IMG/VR virus record: IMGVR_UViG_3300046167_000434
Coordinates: 1 to 32,222 of that record
Source of the DNA: a virus
Length of the DNA stretch: 32,222 nucleotides
Reading direction: 5' to 3' (one strand)
The position numbers and the translations under genes are program-made. Every line of letters begins with the position of its first letter. The stretch's first letter is position 1. The notes under the pieces are model-generated. The model did not search any database. It was not told the origin of the DNA and saw nothing but the letters and a program-made list of their open reading frames with translations. This document shows, piece after piece, positions 8,349 to 17,508 of this stretch.

Positions 8349-8671
8349 TTGAGTTTGGTAAATGGGTTTTTTTTGCAAATAGTAAACAAAAAAACTCAAA
8401 ATCTACAAGAATAGAGCAGTGGAAAGCTATAGAAAGAATTAGTGGTAAAAAACCTGCTGACTTAAAAAACCAGCCATACCTTGATTTTTATCTTATGCCA
8501 ACTTGGGACGCTTACTGCATAATTGCAAAGGGGTGTGAATCAATATCGTTGCTGGATATAAAGGCTTACTGTGAGCTTTATGACGACACTTTAGACGTAT
8601 GGCAAATTAATGCCATCTTAGAGCTTGATGCGGAAAGGCGTAAACAATGGCAGACACAATTGCAAGACTGA
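7977..8671 (+). CDS. Tail assembly chaperone, long G-T fusion by -1 frameshift
   Basis: After codon 116 (TTT at 8322-8324) a -1 slip on A AAT TTT lets ribosomes continue in the -1 frame from 8324 to a TGA at 8669-8671. The fusion is 231 residues. The T part reads YKSQADKIVEFGKWVFFANS, then EQWKAIERISGKKPADLKNQPYL and a Trp/Tyr-rich helical end. It has no start codon or ribosome binding site of its own, and it overlaps the tape-measure start by 25 bases. Position, heptamer and an open -1 frame of 115 codons together match the conserved tail-chaperone frameshift of lambda-like phages. Confidence 0.85.
8318..8324 (+). promoter_or_regulatory. -1 ribosomal frameshift site AAATTTT
   Basis: The heptamer fits X XXY YYZ in the zero frame (A AAT TTT), and the -1 frame downstream is open for 115 codons. 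It controls the ratio of the short and long tail chaperones. No strong downstream hairpin was obvious by eye. Confidence 0.82.
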
Positions 8672-10641
8672 TATTTGAAGCAAACACTGAGCAATTAAAA
8701 AAAGCACAGAATGAGCTAAATCGTTTAACTAGAGCTGCTGGCAAAACCTCTAAAGAAATCCCCAAGGTTAGTAATAGCTCTAAAAAAACAACCAGAGATG
8801 CCAATAAGCTTGCTGACTCATTTAGGAACGCTTCTACTGCAACTGCAGCACTGCAAGGGCCATTAAACGGTCTATCTGGTCGATTATCTTTTATAGCTAC
8901 TGGCTTGCGTAGAATAGGCGTAAGCGGTCTGTTTATGGGTACTGGTATTGCAGCATCTGTATTTGCCGCTAAAAATGCACTTGATGTATTTTCAGATTTT
9001 GAAAAACAAATGTTTAAACTTGAAGCTCTTGTTAAGTCAACAGGCGGCTCGGCTGGCTTTACTGGCGATCAATTAAATGAGATGGCTGAAAGTGTGGCAA
9101 GAGGGACGCTTGCATCTGCATCACAAATGAGAGAAGCGCAAGGTGTCTTGCTTACATTTAGAACTGTATCTGGAGATATTTTTAGAGATGCTATTGGATT
9201 AACGCAAGATATTGCAGCAGTAATGGGTACAAGTGCTGTTTCTGGTGCAAAACAATTGGGTAAGGCTTTAGAAGACCCTACAAGAAATTTAACAGCTTTA
9301 ACTAGGGCTGGTATAAGTTTTACAAAAGCAGAGTCTAACAAGATAAAACAACTACAGTTTAGCGGAAACCTGCTTGAAGCTCAGTCAATAGTAATAGAAA
9401 AGCTAAAAGGACAGGTTGGTGGAGCTGGTACTGGTGGGGGTCTTTCTGCTGCAACAGATTTACTCTCAGATAATTTTACTGAGTTTAATAGGGTTTTGGC
9501 AGAAGAAACTGGTCTTGCCAGTCTTGCTGCTGCTGCAACACAAGGGTTAGCAAATGGTGTTGCAAGCTTAACAGACGCTCTTGTTACTACTGATCTCGAA
9601 AAAATAGCTTCCCTGAATGCAGAGTTAGAAAGAACAAAAAATCTTGGCGGTCAAGCTCCATCTGTAGGTTTGACACTTGCTATGGGCGATCCAAGGTCTA
9701 TGGCTAGTATGGGTGGTGGCGCAGGTATTGCCACTAGAAGTGAAGATCAAATTAAAGATGATATAAGAAAATTGAAAGAAGATGCTCTGGTTAGAGCTGC
9801 GATAGAGGAAGATGCTGCTGAAAAGGCTAGAGATATACAAGAGGCAAAAGATTTAACAGAACTACAACTGCAAGAACAAAAAAATGCAATAAAACTGCAA
9901 ATGGCTCAAGAGGCTAGATTAAGAGCAGAAAGTGATGAAAACGAAGCTGACTCAATGAAGCTAGAAAGGCAGCACGCTCAAAATGAACTTGAGTACGAAA
10001 TAGCTGTAGAGAAATACGGTGCATTGGATAGCTTAGAGCAAATCAGACGAGAAAAAAATAGAGCCGCAGATGCTGAGTTTAATAACAAAAAGGTACAAGA
10101 TGCAAAAAAAGCAGAGAAGTTTGAGTTTGACGCAAGAAAGCGAGGCGTAGAAGCTGGTATACAGCTTTTAAGTGCATTTTCTGGTAAGAGTAAAACAATC
10201 AGAAAAGCAATAGTAATTGCTGAAACAGGTATAGCTCTTGCAGATAACGCGAGAACAACTGCTGTAAATATGGGTCTAGCAGCACAATCGCAACTTAGCC
10301 TTCCAACTCCAGACGCTCCTGCGAGAGCAGCGGCAGCGGCAGGACAAGAAAAAATGTTTGGCGTAGTAAGGCAGGCAGCTATTATAGCATCTGCGGCAGG
10401 AAGACTTAGCGGCGGTGGCGGCGGTGGCGGTGGTGCGGTAGCGGCTGGTGGTGGCGCAGCAGCAGCAGCGCAAGAAGCACCAGTACAACCAGCGGCTAAC
10501 GATGAGATAACACAAGCACCACAAGCTATAAACGTAACTGTAGATGGCTCTATTGACCCAGAGGGCGCAAGACGTATCATAGAGGCTATTAACGAAGCCA
10601 CAGACGATGGCTTAGAAATTAACGCAATGGTGGGTTCATAA
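8647..10641 (+). CDS. Tail length tape-measure protein
   Basis: A 664-residue protein that sets tail length and is ejected ahead of the DNA. It has an N-terminal helical segment (FEANTEQLKKAQNELNRLTR), a hydrophobic Gly/Ala segment at about 93-113, and a conserved tape-measure core (FEKQMFKLEALVKSTGGSAG, LLTFRTVSGDIFRDAI, KALEDPTRNLTALTRAGI). A long charged coiled coil follows at about 375-500. The C-terminus has a Gly- and Ala-rich low-complexity stretch. At about 0.15 nm per residue the tail would be near 100 nm (inference). Its start lies inside the chaperone fusion frame. Confidence 0.9.
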   Translation: MADTIARLIFEANTEQLKKAQNELNRLTRAAGKTSKEIPKVSNSSKKTTRDANKLADSFRNASTATAALQGPLNGLSGRLSFIATGLRRIGVSGLFMGTGIAASVFAAKNALDVFSDFEKQMFKLEALVKSTGGSAGFTGDQLNEMAESVARGTLASASQMREAQGVLLTFRTVSGDIFRDAIGLTQDIAAVMGTSAVSGAKQLGKALEDPTRNLTALTRAGISFTKAESNKIKQLQFSGNLLEAQSIVIEKLKGQVGGAGTGGGLSAATDLLSDNFTEFNRVLAEETGLASLAAAATQGLANGVASLTDALVTTDLEKIASLNAELERTKNLGGQAPSVGLTLAMGDPRSMASMGGGAGIATRSEDQIKDDIRKLKEDALVRAAIEEDAAEKARDIQEAKDLTELQLQEQKNAIKLQMAQEARLRAESDENEADSMKLERQHAQNELEYEIAVEKYGALDSLEQIRREKNRAADAEFNNKKVQDAKKAEKFEFDARKRGVEAGIQLLSAFSGKSKTIRKAIVIAETGIALADNARTTAVNMGLAAQSQLSLPTPDAPARAAAAAGQEKMFGVVRQAAIIASAAGRLSGGGGGGGGAVAAGGGAAAAAQEAPVQPAANDEITQAPQAINVTVDGSIDPEGARRIIEAINEATDDGLEINAMVGS

Positions 10642-11555
10642 TGTCTGGAGCACTTTTAGTAGAAAATGAATTGCACCACGAATACTGGCGCAAGAAAAGC
10701 GGAACAACCACGATAAGTTATCAGGCTGGAACGCCTGCGACTGGTCACGGCTTTGAGAATTGCATAGACGAAAACGCTGGCACTACATTTAAGATAGCTA
10801 ACTCCACACAGGTGCGAGTTAAAATTCTTTTTCCTCTCACTTTAGCAATGAATGGTTTTGCTATTTATGGTCACAACCTAACTAAAAATCAAGGTGTCGC
10901 TATTAAATGGAGTTCTGACTTAAGCGCATCGACTGCTGAATTTGAAGATGCTGGAGCAATTTACGATCACGAATACAAACCTGCTGATAATCTATACAAG
11001 CCATTCGGGGCTATGTGGACTGACGACACCGCAATACGCTCACAGGGCGTTAGATATTTAACAATTGAAACTATAGGTTGGACTACTGAGAGTTACATAT
11101 CAATTATGTCGGCTGGTATGTGGGTAACTTCTGGTATTAACGTTTCTGCGCCATTTACCCCGCCTAGCTTTACGCCTTATGAGGCAACAATAAAGCGTAA
11201 CAATAAGGGCAATCCGTTACTATCTGATACGAGGAAAATTCCGCAAAAGTTAAACATAAAACTTAACAACTTTGAAGAATCTGAGCTTGAAGATACGACT
11301 GATGAAGCTTTCATCACTACTATAAACGGTGAGCTAAAGGCTTTTTCAATGATTGAATATCTTGGCTACTATATGCCTAGATTCCCTTTCTTTGTTATGT
11401 ATACGCAAGGTGTTAGCGGTGAAAGTGATAGCTTAATTGCTGAGGACAGGAATAGACTTTATTACTGCACAATAGACAGGTCTTTGCGACAACCTTCTTA
11501 TAGCTCGCCTACTTTACTAAACTGGAACATTAACGCCATTGGATATATTGAATGA
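10641..11555 (+). CDS. Distal tail / minor tail protein
   Basis: A 304-residue, beta-rich protein directly after the tape measure, starting in a TAATG overlap. The first 170 residues have a discoidin/jelly-roll flavour (GFAIYGHNLTKNQGVAIKWS, VRYLTIETIGWT). The rest (KRNNKGNPLLSDTRKIPQKL, YMPRFPFFVMYTQG) resembles the tail-tip joining part of minor tail proteins. It probably forms the ring where tube meets tip. No catalytic motif is visible. Confidence 0.6.
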   Translation: MSGALLVENELHHEYWRKKSGTTTISYQAGTPATGHGFENCIDENAGTTFKIANSTQVRVKILFPLTLAMNGFAIYGHNLTKNQGVAIKWSSDLSASTAEFEDAGAIYDHEYKPADNLYKPFGAMWTDDTAIRSQGVRYLTIETIGWTTESYISIMSAGMWVTSGINVSAPFTPPSFTPYEATIKRNNKGNPLLSDTRKIPQKLNIKLNNFEESELEDTTDEAFITTINGELKAFSMIEYLGYYMPRFPFFVMYTQGVSGESDSLIAEDRNRLYYCTIDRSLRQPSYSSPTLLNWNINAIGYIE

Positions 11556-14500
11556 GCCAGCTTTTTACGCCTTATCACTTATACGATAACTTACTGTTAT
11601 GGCTTGACGGTGCAGACCCAAACGCTAATGACGGTGATGGCGTACCTGTACAAGATCGGCCTGTATATCAGTGGGTTGATAAAAGTCAAAACAAATACGT
11701 CTTTGAGCAGAATACGTCTGCTGATGCGCCTACCTATGATTTAGCGAATAAGCGTATAGCCTTTGACGGCACAGAGCATTTAAGCTGCGCGAATATAGAT
11801 AACTTCCCTACTGCTTTTCATATGTTTGTAGTCGGCTCTATAACCTACACAGCCTCAACTGCTACTAATGTTATTGTATCTTGCGACTCTGCCGACACTG
11901 AATCAGACTTTACTTTTGTACAAGAAAAAGACTCCGATGAGATAGAGCCTAAATTCACATTTCAAGATACAAGCGATACAACTAGAACGGCTACCAGTTC
12001 TGTTACGGTTACAAATAGTGCTCCTGCAATTTTTGAGGTCTTGGCTTCGGCTGAAAATGCGAGACAGTTTGTTGATGTTAATAACGTCAATAACTACGAC
12101 AACGCAGCAGATTATGTGATAAAGCTAGATAATGACGTTGTAATTAACCTGATGAAGAATATCGCAGGTGAAGAAACGTCTGGCACGATTTATGAAGTGT
12201 TAATCTTTGATGCACTGTTAAGCCGTCATAACCGATGGGCTATACAAGGTTATTTAAAAGAGAAGTACGGTTTATCTATTGAAGAAACTGGTTCGGCTGG
12301 TTTAACTGATGTTTTACAAGGTGGTCGAGATAGCGTTGCAGATGGAACTAATGCTGGGACTGTAATAGTTACTCACCCATATAGAAATAATCCGCCATTA
12401 ACAGGTATGACTAAGCAAGTTGATTTTACTGCTGGTAGTGTTAATGAGGGGGCAGAAGAAACTCTCAATAATATATTCCAAAACGCACATAAATTATCGC
12501 CCAGAACGCCTATGCAGTACGTTAGGCTCTCTTTGGATTTTTGTGATAATGTCTTTGGTAGCAATTCTTTTCCTTCATCGTGTACTGCTGACTCTACTAC
12601 AAGTGCTTGCTTTAACACTAGAGAAACCTGCCAAGCCCTAGATGCTTACAGGTTAAATAGCTCAGGTAAGAGGCAGTATATCTTTACTCAAGAGATGGGC
12701 GAAAGATTATCAGGTATCGAGCAATACGCTCACCCTGCTCTTATATCTGTATCTAGTGCGCCTACTGAGATAGTCCCCACCAAAGGCATATCTTTGCGCT
12801 CTAATGTAATGATTAAGTTAAGAGATTTTGCTTCTACGGACACAGGCGCAGATGACTACGCAGCCAGCCGAGACTACATAACGACAGACCAGGGCACTTA
12901 CTTTGAGAAGTTACTAGCAAGAAATCCGCACTACGTTGGTCGAACGGTTGAAGTATTTGACGGTTATGTTGCTTACGATGGCTCAGTTCAAGCGCAAGAC
13001 GGCAAAAAGAAATACATTATAGATTCTATGTTTTTAGATAACGATGTATTAACTATTAAATGTAAAGACCCGATGACTCTAGCTGATGAATTGAAAGCTA
13101 AAGTACCAGTGCCTTCTAACTTCTCACTAGCAGAATCAATTACTGGTGGGCAGACCCCAAATCACGTTAATTTAAAATATGATGGGGTGGCTATAGATCA
13201 AAATGACGCAAATGATATAGCTAAGGTTACAAGCTATTTTGGTGTTAATGATGCAGTCGGCTTTGTCCGTATTAATGATGAAATATGCAAGTATCAAGTT
13301 CATATAGATTCAGGACACGCAGGAATAGATATAACTAACCGAGATCAATGGGGTACTAATCACACTAACACTGACCACGATGTTGATGACACTGTACAAA
13401 AATGCGTAGCCTTTGGTGAATACGATGGAAGCGGTACAGCAGTTACCATTAACGATGTTGCTTACGAGTTGCTAGTTACTCAAGCTGGCGTACCTGCCGA
13501 AGCCTGTAACAATACAACAGGTGGTGTTTATTCTTGGGTTGATGAGAAAAATAACTGGTTATCTACATTTAGAATCGACACTATTCTAAGCGAACCTAAA
13601 GAGGTTAATAAACAGCTATCACAGTTAGGCGGTATGGTTGGGGTTAATTTCTTTTATGACGACCTTAGCTCTCAAATCGTTATGAGGGCAGAAACTCCAG
13701 AGATAGACCCTACTGGGATAGTTAGAGTTACTGACGACCACATTATTGAAGATAGCTATAAACTTATACAAGCAGACAAAGATAGAATCTCAAGGGTTTA
13801 CTATTATTACAATGAGAGAAACTCAGTAGAAGATAGAGATAAACCCAAATCGTTTAAAAATTTATACATTAATATCGACTCTGACTCAGAAACTGACTTT
13901 GAATACAGAAAAGAATCTAACAAAGTTATATACGGCTGGGGCGTTAAAAACACTGCAACCGCTACAAGTGTGAGCCAGAGGCTTCTTAACCGATTTAAAA
14001 AAACGCCTATTACTTGCACTTTTAAGCTAGATGCGTCTTATGACCAGTTATCCACAGGCGACCATTTCTACCTGTCTACTCGGCATATAACTGATATATA
14101 TGGTGCGCCAAAAATACAAACAGAGATGCAGGTTCTATCGACTAAGTTTGATAGCAAAAATCAGCAGTTCTTAATTAAGGCTAAACAGTTCCGATTCGGT
14201 ACAGTTAATACAGGTATATCTACTGCAAACGATGTCGCTGCTTACTCAACTGGTGGCGGCACTGGTACAGAAGCAGACCCATACACAGGTGTCAGAGCTA
14301 CAGAGTCTTATATTTGTGCGGATTCGGTAGTAGATGCAAATAGCAGACCTTTCATATCAGCTACAATTCTAGCGGCTGGCACAGGTTTTGCAGATGGAGA
14401 TACTACAATATCTGGTTCTGAGGTAACTGCTAGTCAAGGTACAGGCTTATCACTAACTGCTACGGCTAGTGGTGGCAGCGTATCATCTGTTACAATTACC

Positions 14501-14665
14501 AGCAATCCAGCTTCGGGCAGCGATTACGCAGATGCTAGCCACAAGAATTACTTTGACGGTCAAATAGTAACCTGCGCTGATAGCTCTGCTGGCTCAGGCT
14601 TGCAGTTAAAGCTAAATGTCAGTGCAAAAATGTCAGGCGGTCAAGAACCGTACTTAATAGTTTAG
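11552..14665 (+). CDS. Large tail-tip (hub) protein with N-terminal lectin-like domain and Cys cluster
   Basis: A 1037-residue protein that begins in an ATGA overlap. Residues 1-235 look like a concanavalin/laminin-G type domain (LLLWLDGADPNANDGDGVPV, VVGSITYTASTATNVIVS). A domain with four closely spaced cysteines follows (C331, C344, C353, C360; ACFNTRETCQ). Then come beta-rich hub-like segments (YFEKLLARNPHYVGRTVEVF, YKLIQADKDRISRVYYYYNE). The last 100 residues are Gly/Ser/Thr-rich and probably exposed. The Cys cluster recalls the iron-sulfur site known in lambda gpL-type tip proteins. The call as central tip protein is from position, size and this cluster. Confidence 0.65.
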   Translation: MSQLFTPYHLYDNLLLWLDGADPNANDGDGVPVQDRPVYQWVDKSQNKYVFEQNTSADAPTYDLANKRIAFDGTEHLSCANIDNFPTAFHMFVVGSITYTASTATNVIVSCDSADTESDFTFVQEKDSDEIEPKFTFQDTSDTTRTATSSVTVTNSAPAIFEVLASAENARQFVDVNNVNNYDNAADYVIKLDNDVVINLMKNIAGEETSGTIYEVLIFDALLSRHNRWAIQGYLKEKYGLSIEETGSAGLTDVLQGGRDSVADGTNAGTVIVTHPYRNNPPLTGMTKQVDFTAGSVNEGAEETLNNIFQNAHKLSPRTPMQYVRLSLDFCDNVFGSNSFPSSCTADSTTSACFNTRETCQALDAYRLNSSGKRQYIFTQEMGERLSGIEQYAHPALISVSSAPTEIVPTKGISLRSNVMIKLRDFASTDTGADDYAASRDYITTDQGTYFEKLLARNPHYVGRTVEVFDGYVAYDGSVQAQDGKKKYIIDSMFLDNDVLTIKCKDPMTLADELKAKVPVPSNFSLAESITGGQTPNHVNLKYDGVAIDQNDANDIAKVTSYFGVNDAVGFVRINDEICKYQVHIDSGHAGIDITNRDQWGTNHTNTDHDVDDTVQKCVAFGEYDGSGTAVTINDVAYELLVTQAGVPAEACNNTTGGVYSWVDEKNNWLSTFRIDTILSEPKEVNKQLSQLGGMVGVNFFYDDLSSQIVMRAETPEIDPTGIVRVTDDHIIEDSYKLIQADKDRISRVYYYYNERNSVEDRDKPKSFKNLYINIDSDSETDFEYRKESNKVIYGWGVKNTATATSVSQRLLNRFKKTPITCTFKLDASYDQLSTGDHFYLSTRHITDIYGAPKIQTEMQVLSTKFDSKNQQFLIKAKQFRFGTVNTGISTANDVAAYSTGGGTGTEADPYTGVRATESYICADSVVDANSRPFISATILAAGTGFADGDTTISGSEVTASQGTGLSLTATASGGSVSSVTITSNPASGSDYADASHKNYFDGQIVTCADSSAGSGLQLKLNVSAKMSGGQEPYLIV

Positions 14666-14672
14666 GTAGATT

Positions 14673-15230
14673 ATGGCTTATAGAGAGATAAACCCTACTG
14701 AGTTAGCCGTTGATAAGCCTTTGACGCAGCAGCTTTTTCAGGCTTTGCGAGATAATTCAGATGGTATACCTGCTGCGGCTGCTAATGCTCCAAAAATAGA
14801 AGAAGAAGCTATACTTAACTCTGGAGTTACTGCTGGTACTAATATGATTGGTTATGTAGCTACCAATAAAGTGTCTAATACTGCTATATCTAATAAGCTG
14901 TATATAACAGTAGCAGGTACTTACAGGCTACAGGGCATAAACTGGCTAGTTAATTCAGCTGGCGCAGTTGATGTTAAAGTATTTATTAATGGTGTGGAAG
15001 ATACCGACTTCTTGGCAGGAAACACAAGTGGCGGTGAGAATCGAGGAGCGACAAAAGATATTACATTAGCGGTTGGTGACTATGTACAGGCTCAAGCGTT
15101 TGAGCATACTAGCAGCGTTACTGGAATGGCTGCTGCGGTTACTCTTGGGGTTTCAGATAAAAGTGCTTTAGGAAGGGGGCTGCTGTTTTCTTTTGACTCA
15201 ACAGTTTTTTCACCTTTTTATCAGTGGTAA
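14673..15230 (+). CDS. Tail-fibre-like protein, paralogue 1 of 3
   Basis: A 185-residue protein sharing an N-terminal module with the next two genes: D(K/A)P(L/I)TQ, about eight residues, then R/A-DN and a Gly/Ala-rich stretch ending APK(I/F). Here it reads VDKPLTQQLFQALRDNSDGI and ANAPKIEEEA. The C-terminal about 130 residues are beta-rich (GTYRLQGINWLVNSAGAVDV) and look like a small jelly-roll. The shared anchor plus differing tips suggest short fibres or receptor-binding heads on the tip. It starts 7 bases after the hub gene. Confidence 0.6.
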   Translation: MAYREINPTELAVDKPLTQQLFQALRDNSDGIPAAAANAPKIEEEAILNSGVTAGTNMIGYVATNKVSNTAISNKLYITVAGTYRLQGINWLVNSAGAVDVKVFINGVEDTDFLAGNTSGGENRGATKDITLAVGDYVQAQAFEHTSSVTGMAAAVTLGVSDKSALGRGLLFSFDSTVFSPFYQW

Positions 15231-15233
15231 AAT

Positions 15234-15872
15234 ATGACTGCATATAACAATTTAGCTGACTCAAAAATATCTGTTGATGCGCCAATAACGCAAGAAGTCT
15301 TAACAGCTATAAGAGACAACCCTATAGCTATAACGGAAGGCTCTAGTGGTGCGCCTAAAATACAACACGGAGCTATATCTGTGTCTGGTGTTACTGCTGG
15401 CAATTTTTCAGCTTTTGAGCCTTATGAGTATATTGGCACTGGTGACGCAAAAGTAGCAAGTTTACGCTTTAGAAACGATATAAATTTAACATCTGGAAAT
15501 TCGCAAACTAGCAGTGTTCTGATGGTCATAGGTCTTACTGGTGTTTATAGGTTTAGGCTTGCTATGCACAAAAGGGTAGGATTTGGTGGTGATAGAGCTT
15601 TATTATTAATTGATGACGCTGTTGTCCTACAGAGAGAGTCGGGCGGTAATTCGGGTATTTTTGATATAACTGCTGATATTGCTGTTTCTCAAGGGCAAGA
15701 GATTAAATTAAGAGTTCAAGAAATTAGCGGTGGCATAACTGGAAGCTCAGTCTTCTGTACAGAAGCTCAGTGCTTTATAGGTGTCTCTGAGAAAAGCGCA
15801 GCCGCAAGAGGTCGCACTTGCACAGAAGATATAACCGAATTAAATTTTAGTACACAACAGTTTGAGAACTAA
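15234..15872 (+). CDS. Tail-fibre-like protein, paralogue 2 of 3
   Basis: A 212-residue protein with the same anchor (VDAPITQEVLTAIRDNPIAI, then SSGAPKIQHGA). Its C-terminal domain differs most: FRFRL-type strands (TGVYRFRLAMHKRVGFGGDR), a DRALLLIDDAVVL strand pair, and an end KSAAARGRTCTEDI. The KSA-xx-RG tail motif is shared with paralogue 1 (KSALGRG). It ends in a TAATG overlap with paralogue 3, so the set is co-translated. Confidence 0.6.
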   Translation: MTAYNNLADSKISVDAPITQEVLTAIRDNPIAITEGSSGAPKIQHGAISVSGVTAGNFSAFEPYEYIGTGDAKVASLRFRNDINLTSGNSQTSSVLMVIGLTGVYRFRLAMHKRVGFGGDRALLLIDDAVVLQRESGGNSGIFDITADIAVSQGQEIKLRVQEISGGITGSSVFCTEAQCFIGVSEKSAAARGRTCTEDITELNFSTQQFEN

Positions 15873-16414
15873 TGGCTACTTACCTATTACCTTCTGATTC
15901 CTCTATTGCTGACGGTGCTCCTGTTACACAGCAGTTAGTACAGTCTTTAGCGGATAACCCAACCGCGATAGCCCAAGGTGCAGTTGGCGCTCCAAAGTTT
16001 CAAGAGGAGTGTAGAGATAATTCTGGGGTTGGCGCAGGTAACTACGGAGTTATCGAGCTATATGTAAATTCTGTAACTAATGACGCTAACTCTTTTTTAG
16101 TTAAGGTTATTGCTGCTGGAATAATTACTTTTAAAATTAATGTCAATCAGTATGCAAGCAGTGGACAGGCTAGGGTTCTACTTTACAATGGGGCTTCTTT
16201 GGTTTCCTCAAGCGCAAACACAACTGGCTCTGGTCAGTCACAGTCAGTAACAGGCGATACAAGCGTATCTGCTGGTGATGTATTATATATAAAGATGGAC
16301 GAGGTTTCTTCTTTAGGTTCTGGGGGAGCAAGCGCGCAAGGTATGCTTTCAATTAGTAGTCAATCGACTCAATTTATGGGGTATCTTACAGCAAAACCAC
16401 CATCAACTCTTTGA
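15872..16414 (+). CDS. Tail-fibre-like protein, paralogue 3 of 3
   Basis: A 180-residue protein with the shared anchor (ADGAPVTQQLVQSLADNPTA, then VGAPKFQEEC). The Ser/Gly-rich strand domain (QARVLLYNGASLVSSSANTT) aligns loosely with paralogue 1. The terminal KSA-RG motif of the other two is missing; the protein ends SQSTQFMGYLTAKPPSTL. Its start overlaps the preceding stop by one base. Confidence 0.6.
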   Translation: MATYLLPSDSSIADGAPVTQQLVQSLADNPTAIAQGAVGAPKFQEECRDNSGVGAGNYGVIELYVNSVTNDANSFLVKVIAAGIITFKINVNQYASSGQARVLLYNGASLVSSSANTTGSGQSQSVTGDTSVSAGDVLYIKMDEVSSLGSGGASAQGMLSISSQSTQFMGYLTAKPPSTL

Positions 16415-16445
16415 ATTTAACAAATTAACGAACAGGTGAAACAAA

Positions 16446-16706
16446 ATGACTAAATTAGTAGCAGGAACAAATTTTAAACCACTTAGCAGTGATACAGGCG
16501 TACTTCAGGTTGACAAGGGCGATACTAACGTATCTCTTTGGGGCAGTATCGAAGGTAGCCACTGGACTTTAATTGAAACATTTTCAGCAGACTCTATTAA
16601 GGAAATAGTTTTAACTCCTTACTTTGTTGTAAGCGGCTCAACTTCAAATCAAACAGCAAGTATCGGCACAAGCCAAGTCTGGATTAGCGAAACTAGAGCA
16701 TCTTAG
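16446..16706 (+). CDS. Small probable virion protein
   Basis: An 86-residue, beta-rich protein without Cys or charged clusters (GVLQVDKGDTNVSLWGSIEG, IVLTPYFVVSGSTSNQTASI). It looks like a single beta-sandwich, such as a decoration or tip-accessory protein. It is not recognised as a named family. It lies in the tail-fibre block, with a GGTG purine stretch about 10 bases before the ATG. Confidence 0.55.
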   Translation: MTKLVAGTNFKPLSSDTGVLQVDKGDTNVSLWGSIEGSHWTLIETFSADSIKEIVLTPYFVVSGSTSNQTASIGTSQVWISETRAS

Positions 16707-16708
16707 CT

Positions 16709-17266
16709 ATGAGTAATAACACTTTTACAATACGAGTAAAGTGTGGTGAGTTCAACTGGCAGGGTGCTAGTTTGCTCCACGGATTCTCTATGCTTGTTGA
16801 TGACTTCAACCCTAGCACAGCAACACAAGTGCCAGAGTTAGGTATGTTGGTATCAGGAAACCCACCCAAATGGTTTAGGGGTTTTAGCTCTTACACTGAT
16901 ACTGCGGGCTACATTGTGCTCACAGATAGAAGCGAGGGTAGCTTGGCAACTGCTGACTATTTCCAAGTCTCAATAGACGGTGCTACACCATATAACGTAG
17001 GTGCAGACGGTGTTGTCAATATAGAAGGCGACCCATTTGCAGCTACCTATTACGCAGAAGCTATTAGCCCATACGCACCTTCGCACATTGGAGCAGAGTT
17101 AAAAACACACTACACAAACGGAACAACGGCTGAGATTAAGATAACTGTTATAGATGATTCTGCATTTGATACAGCCACTGAAGTGGAAGGCTCTATAGTG
17201 AGAGAGGCAACACAACCACTAGGATTTGATCGCGGCTTACAAGTGTATAGCGATATAATCAAATAA
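16709..17266 (+). CDS. Probable tail-associated protein, unknown
   Basis: A 185-residue protein of mixed strands with many aromatic residues (FTIRVKCGEFNWQGASLLHG, PKWFRGFSSYTDTAGYIVLT). There is no signal peptide, transmembrane segment or catalytic motif. Its start is 3 bases after the preceding stop, and its stop overlaps the next ATG (TAATG), placing it between the fibre block and the lysis-type genes. A virion role is inferred from position only. Confidence 0.5.
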   Translation: MSNNTFTIRVKCGEFNWQGASLLHGFSMLVDDFNPSTATQVPELGMLVSGNPPKWFRGFSSYTDTAGYIVLTDRSEGSLATADYFQVSIDGATPYNVGADGVVNIEGDPFAATYYAEAISPYAPSHIGAELKTHYTNGTTAEIKITVIDDSAFDTATEVEGSIVREATQPLGFDRGLQVYSDIIK

Positions 17267-17508
17267 TGGACTTATCAATGGAACAGAAAATCGACAAGGC
17301 TCTCAGTAAGATCGAGAGCCACGAATCTGTATGTGCTGTACGATATGAGAATATCGAGAAAACTCTTGAGGAACGAAAAGGAAGGCTGGAGAAGTTAGAT
17401 GATAGATTGGAAAAACTCGATGACAAGATCGGTGGCTTATATAAAACGGTCATTACTTGCGCGTTTGCACCTAGTCTTTTTGTTATCGCTATTATCAAAC
17501 TTATCTAA
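17266..17508 (+). CDS. Small coiled-coil membrane protein, XhlA-like (holin-type)
   Basis: An 80-residue protein. Residues about 1-57 form a charged coiled coil (KALSKIESHES, then RLEKLDDRLEKLDDKIGG). One hydrophobic membrane segment follows at about 60-80 (VITCAFAPSLFVIAIIKLI), ending at the C-terminus. This layout matches haemolysin XhlA-type phage proteins, which sit in the inner membrane and assist lysis. The next gene begins inside it in another frame. Confidence 0.6.
   Translation: MDLSMEQKIDKALSKIESHESVCAVRYENIEKTLEERKGRLEKLDDRLEKLDDKIGGLYKTVITCAFAPSLFVIAIIKLI

Noticed and set aside
7977-8671. A separate gene in the -1 frame after 8348
   Set aside because: The frame has no start codon with a ribosome binding site near its beginning. 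It begins inside the chaperone gene at a slippery heptamer, so it is the second half of a frameshift product.
9978-10601. Long minus-strand frame opposite the tape-measure gene
   Set aside because: It is a low-complexity Ala/Pro/Ser/Ile translation, the mirror of the Ala/Gly-rich tape-measure codons, without a ribosome binding site.
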